From JACMIU01 sp043763605 (GTDB lineage: Bacteria > Armatimonadota > Armatimonadia > Armatimonadales > Armatimonadaceae), in contig JAYULM010000172.1 of the NCBI GenBank assembly GCA_043763605.1, positions 1 through 14,997 of the forward strand: a stretch of 14,997 nt of DNA, given 5' to 3'. Below, in pieces: positions 1 through 7,100 of the stretch. The first letter of the stretch is position 1; each line of letters opens with the position of its first letter. Both the position numbers and the translations under genes were made by a program. The notes beneath the pieces were generated by a model, which was not told the origin of the DNA, did not search any database, and worked only from the letters and a program-made list of their open reading frames with translations.

Positions 1-54
1 GAGGGAGGGGGTTGGGGGGAGGGAGGCACGGGCGGGCGGGGGGAGAGACGCGGG
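1..54 (+). repeat. G-run tract with G-quadruplex potential
   Basis: The plus strand holds closely spaced G-runs: runs of 3, 5, 6 and 3 G within positions 3-23, separated by 1-2 nt, then runs at 30-32, 34-36, 38-43 and 52-54. The first set meets the usual intramolecular G-quadruplex pattern with very short loops. The tract ends 55 bp before the start codon of the exported NlpC/P60 gene, so it lies in or just upstream of its promoter region. It begins at the window edge and may extend further left. Function is inferred only; it could also be simple low-complexity sequence. Confidence 0.6.
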
Positions 55-71
55 ACAAATCTCCTGAAACG

Positions 72-100
72 TTGCCAACGACTTTGGCTTCCTATTCGAT
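72..100 (+). promoter_or_regulatory. Weak candidate promoter for the NlpC/P60 gene
   Basis: A TTGCCA hexamer at 72-77 resembles a -35 box (TTGACA). It is followed after 17 bp by TTCGAT at 95-100, a poor -10 box. No clear Shine-Dalgarno sequence precedes the ATG at 110. If these hexamers were used, transcription would start only a few bases before the ATG, which would imply a leaderless or nearly leaderless mRNA. The match is poor and the call is tentative. Confidence 0.2.
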
Positions 101-109
101 AACAGACCC

Positions 110-2200
110 ATGAAACGATTCGCCCCGACTATTCTCCTCGCAACGTGTGTCCTGTCCGTATCGACCATCGCACGTGCGCAAACCGCGACCGGTCCGCGCT
201 GGGAAACCCGCGACGGTGACGGGGGCGCGCGCCAACTCTGCGACACGGTGAAACTGCGCGTCGGCAAGGACGGCGCGAACGCGAAACGGGCGAAGGGCGT
301 GTACTTCGCCGTCCGCGTGACGCGCACGAAGGAAACGCTCGTGTGTGATTCGTTGCCGTACACGTTCGTCTGGGACACGACGAAAGTGGCGGAAGGCTGG
401 CACTGGCTCGGCATCGTGCGGATCGACCCGACTGGCGTCGGCTCCGAGAAGGTAGTCGACTCACTGAAAGTCTACGTCCGCAACAACCGCGAAACGCCGA
501 TTCCCGAGTTCTCGCCTTCTTCCGCCTCCGCCCCGCCTCCGGTACCCCCGAAGTCGGTCGCGAACGGTGCAACTCCATCGACAGCGCGCCTCGCTACCGC
601 CCGACCCGGCGCGGCGAAACCGCTCGCGTCGCGTCGCCGTGCGCGTTCGCGCTCGCCACGTGTGCTGACCCTCCCTGAAATCGTCGCTCCGGAAGTCGTC
701 CCGGCGACGGTGGGCGTGTCACTCGCGCCGCTTTCCGTCCCCCGCGTTTCCGCGCTGTACAAAAGCGACCGACTCGTGTATCTCGGTTTGCCGGATGGCG
801 GCGTCGCGGTCTGGGACGAAGCGGCAAAGCGGGGGAGTGTCGTGCGTATCCCCGGCGTTTCCGGTCCGGTGCGGGCACTCGCCGCCGGAAACGGAACGAT
901 CTACTGGACGGCGGGTGAGTCGGATCGTGTCTACGCCCTCCGCACGAAGGAAAAGACGGTGACGGTTTTCGATGCCGGGGAGCGGATTGAACAAACCGGC
1001 GGGGAAGGGGAAGAAGGCGGCGCGGACGAAACCGTAGCACTTCCTGCCCCGTCCCCGGCTTCCGAACCGTGGATCGAACGGCTGGCGGTACTCGGAAAGC
1101 GCGTCGTGCTGATGGGAACGTCCGCGACGCGTATCTGGGACGGCGAGTCCGGGTTAAAACCTTTGTCCGATATGTTGCCTGCCGAAGTCGCGGAAACCTA
1201 CTCCGACGCCCTGGTGCAGTGTTATGTCGGTGCGAACCCCGGCACAAAGGACGCGCTACTCGTTTTCGCGACGCCGAACAGCGGCGGCGCGGGCGGGTCA
1301 CTCCACCTGTGGAGCGGGAACGCCGAAAGCCTGCGGGGCAAATGGCGGGACCGGGGCGTGATCGCGACCGGTAAAGATTTCTTCGGGGTCGGTACGCCGG
1401 AAATGGCGGTGACGCCGTTCGGGATGCTCGTCCCGGAGCGCGTCGAGGGGTTCGCAGGCACCAGCGCATTGCAGTTCGCCGCGTGTACCGACAGCATTTC
1501 CGCCGTGACGCCGCAAACCATACCGCTCGGCGTCAGCGGCGACTACAACGCGACCGCGCCGCGTAGCGCGGAAACCGTATCGGTCGGGGCGAGCGGGGTC
1601 TGGTGGGCGCAAAACGGCGTCATCTTCCGCGCCGACCCTTTCGGCATAACCCGCGAATGTTACATGCCCTGGAACGGGGCGGGCACGGCTGTCACCGCAC
1701 TTTTAGCCGACAAAGAGGGCGCGTTCGTCGCGACCGACAAAGGCGTCCAGCGTATCGTTTTAGGGCAACCGGGCGAGTCCGACGGCTATGGTGGCTATGT
1801 CCGGGTGCCGCTCGGCGACGACTACGCGGAACCCAAAAGCGACCGGGAGACGAAACTGTTAGCCGGGATCGACGAGTGGCAGGGCGTACCGTACCGGTGG
1901 GGCGGACAATCGAAGTCCGGCGCGGACTGCTCGGGGTTCGTCGGCGCGGTGCATCGCGCGGTCGGGGTCAACCTGCCGCGCACCTCGAAGCAGATGGGCG
2001 AGACCCGGCAAGGAACGCGTGTGCGCGACGAACTGCGCTACGGCGACACGCTGGTTTTTCCGGGGCACGTCGCGCTTTATATCGGCAACGGGCGCACGGC
2101 GGAAACGGTCGGCGGGAGCAGTACGAGCACGAACGGCTCGGTAAGCAAGGCTACGATCTGGCGGCGGCGGACGGTGATCGTGAAGCGGTTCCTTCCGTAG
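110..2200 (+). CDS. Exported NlpC/P60-family peptidase with Ig-like and propeller-like domains
   Basis: Probably a secreted or periplasmic cell-wall hydrolase; the NlpC/P60 family cleaves peptide cross-bridge or stem-peptide bonds such as D-gamma-Glu-diaminopimelate. The 696-residue product begins with a signal peptide (basic MKR, hydrophobic stretch, ARA-Q cleavage site near residue 23), which supports the ATG at 110. Residues ~30-130 look like an Ig-like domain (PYTFVWDT, then a W-H-L-G-I strand). Residues ~135-190 form a Pro/Ala/Arg-rich linker. Residues ~200-570 are repetitive beta-rich sequence with Trp-Asp turns, suggesting a beta-propeller. Residues ~585-696 are NlpC/P60: YRWGG, catalytic Cys607 in DCSGF, and His653 in GHVALYIGNG. 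Where many relatives have a third catalytic His after GNG, this protein reads TAET (Glu665). The substrate and the role of the propeller are unknown. No operon partner is evident; the inverted-repeat element follows directly. Confidence 0.88.
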   Translation: MKRFAPTILLATCVLSVSTIARAQTATGPRWETRDGDGGARQLCDTVKLRVGKDGANAKRAKGVYFAVRVTRTKETLVCDSLPYTFVWDTTKVAEGWHWLGIVRIDPTGVGSEKVVDSLKVYVRNNRETPIPEFSPSSASAPPPVPPKSVANGATPSTARLATARPGAAKPLASRRRARSRSPRVLTLPEIVAPEVVPATVGVSLAPLSVPRVSALYKSDRLVYLGLPDGGVAVWDEAAKRGSVVRIPGVSGPVRALAAGNGTIYWTAGESDRVYALRTKEKTVTVFDAGERIEQTGGEGEEGGADETVALPAPSPASEPWIERLAVLGKRVVLMGTSATRIWDGESGLKPLSDMLPAEVAETYSDALVQCYVGANPGTKDALLVFATPNSGGAGGSLHLWSGNAESLRGKWRDRGVIATGKDFFGVGTPEMAVTPFGMLVPERVEGFAGTSALQFAACTDSISAVTPQTIPLGVSGDYNATAPRSAETVSVGASGVWWAQNGVIFRADPFGITRECYMPWNGAGTAVTALLADKEGAFVATDKGVQRIVLGQPGESDGYGGYVRVPLGDDYAEPKSDRETKLLAGIDEWQGVPYRWGGQSKSGADCSGFVGAVHRAVGVNLPRTSKQMGETRQGTRVRDELRYGDTLVFPGHVALYIGNGRTAETVGGSSTSTNGSVSKATIWRRRTVIVKRFLP

Positions 2201-2222
2201 GGGATTGGGTGGTTTTCGGGTA

Positions 2223-2374
2223 TTCGGGGAACTTCTTTCCTCCGCTGGAAGTGAAGCACTTGGTAATCCTGCGGATTAAAGAAACTGTTCGGCGTGTCGG
2301 CGAACGCCGCGCCTTCCGCGTTCCGCAGGAACACCAAGTGCTTCACTTCCAGCGGAGGAAAGAAGTTCCCCGAA
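2223..2374. repeat. 152-bp inverted-repeat element with perfect 42-bp arms
   Basis: The left arm (2223-2264, starting TTCGGGGAACTT) and right arm (2333-2374, ending AAGTTCCCCGAA) are perfect reverse complements over 42 bp. After two mismatched positions the pairing resumes for 9 bp (2267-2275 with 2322-2330). The central 46 bp contains a further small hairpin, CGGCG-AA-CGCCG at 2298-2309. The element fills most of the 213-bp gap between the NlpC/P60 gene and aroK and overlaps neither gene when aroK is started at 2414. No T-tract follows either arm, so it is not a classical terminator, although the transcript would fold into a very long stem. The form is that of a MITE or large REP/BIME-like dispersed repeat; copy number elsewhere is unknown. 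No clear target-site duplication is visible. Confidence 0.9.
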
Positions 2375-2413
2375 CCGCCGTCGGTATTCCCATCGGGATT
2401 GTGCCGTGTTATC

Positions 2414-2974
2414 ATGGGGACGATGGACGATGAAAACTTCCCCCGCAACCTCGTACTGATCGGGTTCATGGGGTGCGGAAAATCAACGGTCGGTAGGGCA
2501 CTCGCCGGGCGTCTCGGTAACACATGGCGGTACGTGGACGCCGACACCCGCCTCGCCGAAGTCGCCGGGTGCGACATACCTACGCTTTTCAAAAACGAGG
2601 GCGAGGATGCTTTCCGGCGACGCGAAACGCAGATTCTGACCGGCTTGTGCGCGGGCGAACGGCTGGTGATCGCAACCGGCGGCGGCGCGGTTTTGCGCGA
2701 CGAAAATATCTCGACGCTCCGTTCGGCGGGACTGGTCGTCTATCTGACGGCGCGACCGGACGTGGTCGTCGCGCGTACGGAACGGCGCGAAGCCGACCGT
2801 CCACTCCTTGCGAATCGCGGCGACAAGGACTTACTAACTCACATTCTGACGCTCCTCGGCGAACGGGGACCGCGCTACCAGCAGGCGGCGCATATTATCG
2901 TAGACACTTCGGATCGGACGCCCGACAACATCGCGGCGGAAATCGAGCGAAAGGCGCGGCATTGGCAGAAATAG
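2414..2974 (+). CDS. aroK: Shikimate kinase
   Basis: Catalyses ATP-dependent phosphorylation of shikimate to shikimate 3-phosphate, the fifth step of cytoplasmic aromatic amino-acid (chorismate) synthesis. The 186-residue product has the expected size. Visible motifs are the Walker A loop GFMGCGKS (residues 17-24), the shikimate-binding Asp44 in DADT, Arg68 in FRRRE, the GGG turn at 89-91 and a lid segment RREADRPLL. The reading frame is open back to 2294, but that stretch is the right half of the inverted-repeat element, so the start was placed at ATG 2414. ATG 2423 (residue 4) is a close alternative with GGGGA just upstream. The gene overlaps aroB by 13 nt, indicating translational coupling. 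Family assignment is secure; aroK versus aroL naming follows the aroB linkage. Confidence 0.95.
   Translation: MGTMDDENFPRNLVLIGFMGCGKSTVGRALAGRLGNTWRYVDADTRLAEVAGCDIPTLFKNEGEDAFRRRETQILTGLCAGERLVIATGGGAVLRDENISTLRSAGLVVYLTARPDVVVARTERREADRPLLANRGDKDLLTHILTLLGERGPRYQQAAHIIVDTSDRTPDNIAAEIERKARHWQK
2950..2964 (+). promoter_or_regulatory. Ribosome binding site and TTG start of aroB
   Basis: AAAGG at 2950-2954 sits 7 nt before TTG 2962-2964 and lies inside the end of aroK. No in-frame ATG or GTG is found near the beginning of the conserved aroB protein, and the first in-frame ATG far upstream (2524) would read through aroK in another frame. The site therefore decides the start and explains the overlap with aroK. 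Confidence 0.65.
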
Positions 2975-4083
2975 TTCACGTCCCGCTGAGCGGCGGGCGG
3001 GCGTATGATATTCACATCGGGGCGGGGCTGCTGGCGAATGTCGGCGAGATCGCGAAAGGTGTGGCGCGGTCTACACGCGTCGTAATCGTGTCACAACTCC
3101 CGATAGCGAAACATTACGGAAAATCGGTCGCGGATTCGCTCGTTGCCACTGGCTTCGACACACCGGAGGTGGTGCTGTTCCCGGCGGGCGAACGCCACAA
3201 GACGCACAAAACGCTTGAGAAATTGTACAGCGCGTTGTACGAACTGCACCCGGCAATCGACCGCAAAACGCTCCTCGTCGCGCTCGGCGGCGGGGTCGTC
3301 GGCGACGTGGTCGGCTTTCTCGCGGCGACTTACCTGCGCGGCTTGGACTACATCCAAATCCCGACCACGCTACTCGCGATGGTGGATTCGTCGGTCGGCG
3401 GCAAAACCGGGATCGACTACCGTGCGGGGAAGAACCTGATTGGCGCGTTCCACCAGCCCCGCGCCGTGGTCGCGGACACGGATACATTGGCGACACTACC
3501 GAAGCGGGAAATGGCGTCAGGTCTCGCCGAGATCATTAAATACGGCGTAATTCGGGACGCGGAGGTAATGCGAAAGGCGACGTACTCTATTCATGGCTTG
3601 CGGCGTGGCGAAGCCGATCTCACAAACTATCTGGTTCGCCGCTCCTGCGAAATAAAAGCCGAAGTCGTGGTCGAGGATGAGTACGAGACGACGGGAGTCC
3701 GGGCGATCTTGAATTTCGGGCATACCATCGGTCATGCGGTTGAGGCGGCTACAAAATACCGGCGTTACAAGCACGGCGAGGCGATTGCTATCGGCATGAT
3801 CGCGGCGGCATGTATCGGCGAAACACTCGGAATAACGCGCCTCGGTCTGCGCGAGCATATCCGTATTGCCTGCGCGAATGCCCGTCTCCCGCTCAGCCTT
3901 CCGAGCGATGTTTCCGACGACGACCTGATCGCCCTTCTCGGACGCGACAAAAAGTCGGAAAACGGGGCGGCGAAATTCGTTCTCGCCCGCGCTCTCGGTG
4001 ATGTCGTTGCGGGGGTTGCGGTGGAGCAGTCGGCGATACGCGCTGGACTGGCAATGCAACGGGCGAAATACGCTGGTCCGTAG
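2962..4083 (+). CDS. aroB: 3-dehydroquinate synthase
   Basis: Converts DAHP to 3-dehydroquinate, the second step of the shikimate pathway, using NAD+ and a divalent metal (Zn2+ or Co2+) in the cytoplasm. Started at TTG 2962 the product is 373 residues, within the normal range. NAD-binding GGGVVGDVVGF lies near residues 109-119, and IPTTLLAMVDSSVGGKTGID at 133-152 carries phosphate- and substrate-binding residues. The metal ligands of the family are all present: Glu190 (LAEIIKYG), His254 (in GHTIGH) and His271 (KHGEA). Its start overlaps the aroK stop by 13 nt, so the pair is probably one transcript. It converges on the helicase gene with only 28 bp between the stop codons, and no terminator hairpin is visible there. 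Confidence 0.95.
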   Translation: MAEIVHVPLSGGRAYDIHIGAGLLANVGEIAKGVARSTRVVIVSQLPIAKHYGKSVADSLVATGFDTPEVVLFPAGERHKTHKTLEKLYSALYELHPAIDRKTLLVALGGGVVGDVVGFLAATYLRGLDYIQIPTTLLAMVDSSVGGKTGIDYRAGKNLIGAFHQPRAVVADTDTLATLPKREMASGLAEIIKYGVIRDAEVMRKATYSIHGLRRGEADLTNYLVRRSCEIKAEVVVEDEYETTGVRAILNFGHTIGHAVEAATKYRRYKHGEAIAIGMIAAACIGETLGITRLGLREHIRIACANARLPLSLPSDVSDDDLIALLGRDKKSENGAAKFVLARALGDVVAGVAVEQSAIRAGLAMQRAKYAGP

Positions 4084-4111
4084 TCGGATCAGGTTCTGGT
4101 GTATGCTACGC

Positions 4112-7100
4112 TCAGCCCGTCCGCCGCTCCTTCTGCCGCGCCCGTCTATCCTCCGCCGTCCGTTGCGCTTCCTCCGGAATATCCAAAACCGGGAGTGGCA
4201 GAACAGGGGACGGTAACGGTGGTTCCATCTCTCCAACGGGTGAGCCTTCCAGCAATCCTTTGAGGCAGATGTAAGCGTTCCGGCGGTTGAGCGGGCTTTC
4301 CGTTCCGTCCCCCAAAAAGGCGTCCGATGTTCCGTAGGTCAGTAGGCAATCCAGGCATGCCGTCTCGCACCGCGCGTCGTGTTCATCGCTCACATAAAGG
4401 GCTTCGAGTGCTGCCGTCAGCCACTCCCGTCCGCGTTTGAGCAGTTCCTGAACGTGTCCCGCGCCGCCCGGCACGTTGTCATAGACCACCGCGCCCAACG
4501 AGTCGAAAAGCGTCCCGGTCGGAGCGAGCAGGGTTCCCAACTCCCTACCGTCGAGTTCAAGCATCTTCGCGCCCGAGATCGTGAGGGCGAGGGCGATAGC
4601 CGCCATCGTCCCCCGGTCCTTGGCGACGGTGGTCAGACACTGCGAAAAATCGAGGATCGCGATGTCGGTCGTTTGTTGCGCCGCCAGCGTCCGGTTGCGC
4701 CACGGGTCCGCCTTATCTTCGGCGTAACAGCGCAATCTCGGATTGGTCGAATGGAGCGGCGGGTGCCGCTCGAACCCCGACGGCAGACCCATCGCGCCGG
4801 TTTTACCGATGGTTTTTTCGCTGTCGGCGTAACCACACTTCAAGCAGATAGCGAATCCGAACCCGTTCTCGCCCGCGTTGTAGGAGAGCATCTTTCCATT
4901 TTCCTGATACTGGGTACTCAGGAAACGCACCCCCCCGAAGTCTTCCGTAAGCTGAGGGTGCTCCAGTGCCACGAACTCCTGTTTGGTACTACCGACCCGC
5001 TCGACCTGTGTCCGGCGGGTGATCGGTTCCGAAGCCGCGTTGGAATAACCGTACTGCGGGATCAACAAGTTCCGCGCCGCGCCGTTGGCGGGGGAGCCGC
5101 AGTACGTACAGTTCCCGACGCTCCCCGGCACCGAGTAATAAAAATGTCCGGCGGAGCAGGTCGCGTATTGCCCGGACTGCCCGAACGCCTCTTCGCCGAC
5201 GCCGGTGCCGATGTCGCGTTTCAGTAGCCCGCGCGACACGATCTGCCGCCCGCCGACGAGAAGGCGCGAACCGGGGATATACTCGCCGATAGCCTGTAGC
5301 CCAGACCGTGACAGCCGTATCTGATCCTCCTCGCGGGTTTTAGTCGGCTTATCGTCGCGCGGCACCAGCACTTTGAGTTTTTGCAGACCGACCGGGAAGC
5401 CATATCGCGGCAGGAACTGTTTATCGGATAGCGATTCGATCACGGTCAAACCGGTCAGCAGGATCATCTGATAGCGTAAGCCGTTCGCGACGCGCATCGC
5501 CTGAGCCGTTTCGGTCTCGCCATTTTTCGCTTTGCTCACCGCTTCCTCCCATGCCGTGAGTAGCGAGCCGTAGTCGGTGCGCCACTCGCCGACCGCACCG
5601 ACGAAGTCCGAAAGCACGGTGTCGAAAAATGAGCGGGGGGTGTTCGGTTTGTCGGCAGCGGGCGTTCCCGCGAGAAGATCCCGGAGGCGCCCGATAAGCG
5701 CGGCAGGTTTGTCGCCCGCCGGGTCACCGTCACGTGCCCAACGGAGATAATCGGTGAATCGATCCGCGAGCGGCGCGTCATCGGGACGGGCGCCGTCCCA
5801 CCATCCGACTTCCGGTTTCTTGCTGAGCGATACCCCGAGAGGCGGCGGTGGAGCAGGGTAGCCGTGGGCGTTGTCCCAATACGGCGGGGCTTGCACGCCG
5901 ATGAACTTGCCCATCCTGCCGAACGCGTCCATCGCCCCCACGCGCATATCGGGCGGGTAAATAGTGCGGAACAGGTCGCTGAGGAGGAGCGCGTGAGCGT
6001 GGCGGCGGGCGATCCGCTCGCGATCCAGATGCACTACCGGACGGCGCAGGTCGCGGCGCAGATAGTCGCCGAACCGGGCGAACACTTCACGGTCGAACGG
6101 GCGGTTGCGAACGAACGTCGTCACCAGGGACGAACCATCGGCACGCCGTCCGGCGCGACCCGCGCGTTGCAGGTAGTTCGCCTTTCCGGGCGGGACATTC
6201 CCCATCAGGACCGCGTTCAACCCGCCGATGTCGATGCCGAGTTCGAGCGTGGTCGTGGAACTCAGGACATTCCGTGCGCCCAACTTGAACAGGTCTTGCA
6301 AACGGCGATTCTCCTGCGGTGAGAGTTGTGCACTGTGTTCCTCGCCCCAGAGTCCGACCGAAAATACCTCCGAGTCGGCGTACTCCCGGCGAAGCCGCCC
6401 GAAACGCCCGTCAGCGTCGAGCGCGGCTTCCGTGATCCTTACCAGATCGTCGCAACCGGATTCCGGCGCGACCCCGGCGGCGGAACGCGGAAAAATGTGC
6501 CCGGTGCGTCCGCTACGCCATAGCGTTTGTGGGCGGCGTAGTGCCAGTCCGGGAAACCTCACCCGTACCGCGTCCACCTTTGTTTCGCCGGACTGCCTCT
6601 CCTCGGATTCCAGCCAAGGGAGTTTGTGCGACTTCGCCACCGCGAGGAGCGTTTGGAACGCGGCGGACAGCAGTTTTTCGCTCCAAGCCGCCGCGTCCTC
6701 CGCAATCATCCCGCACGCTTTCAATACGGCTTCGGCGAACTGACGGCGTCTGCCACGCTCCGTCGTTCCTATGAATCGGATGAGGGCGTACCCCGCGTCG
6801 TTCTCACTACACCACCGACCGATGGGGGCCGTAAACATCGCTCCGTACTCGTCGTCTTTCGCATCGGTCCCCAGCGTCACGGCATTATCGAAGCGCATGC
6901 TGTCACAAACCGAGGCGACGAACTCTCCCCAGGCTTTCCGAAGCATTACCCGCGTGTCCGACGACGGCAATTGTCCGAGCAGGTTTTCTATCGGAGCCTG
7001 CACTTCCGCCAACGCCTCGTCGAAACCCGGATAGACCACTTCCACCAGACCAAGCGTTTCGAGTGCCGTCTGGCGGCGCGACGGGCTGACCAGTTCCAGC

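Noticed and set aside
594..1469. 291-codon minus-strand frame opposite the NlpC/P60 gene
   Set aside because: Extremely Arg/Pro-rich product typical of a wrong frame in GC-rich sequence.
2223..2374. Inverted repeat as a rho-independent terminator
   Set aside because: No T-run follows either arm, the loop is large, and the arms are much longer than terminator stems.
2294..2413. N-terminal extension of aroK to ATG 2294
   Set aside because: The extra 40 residues are a translation of the inverted-repeat element, and shikimate kinases begin close to the Walker A loop.
1603..2433. 276-codon plus-strand frame overlapping the end of the NlpC/P60 gene and the inverted repeat
   Set aside because: Shifted reading of the NlpC/P60 domain with Arg-rich content; its tail is only translation of the repeat element.
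2524..2961. N-terminal extension of aroB to ATG 2524
   Set aside because: It would read aroK in a different frame, the extra 146 residues are Arg-rich nonsense, and TTG 2962 gives the normal AroB length.
4379..5227. 282-codon plus-strand frame inside the helicase gene
   Set aside because: Antisense to the conserved DUF1998-type C-terminal region; Arg-rich composition and no recognisable motif.
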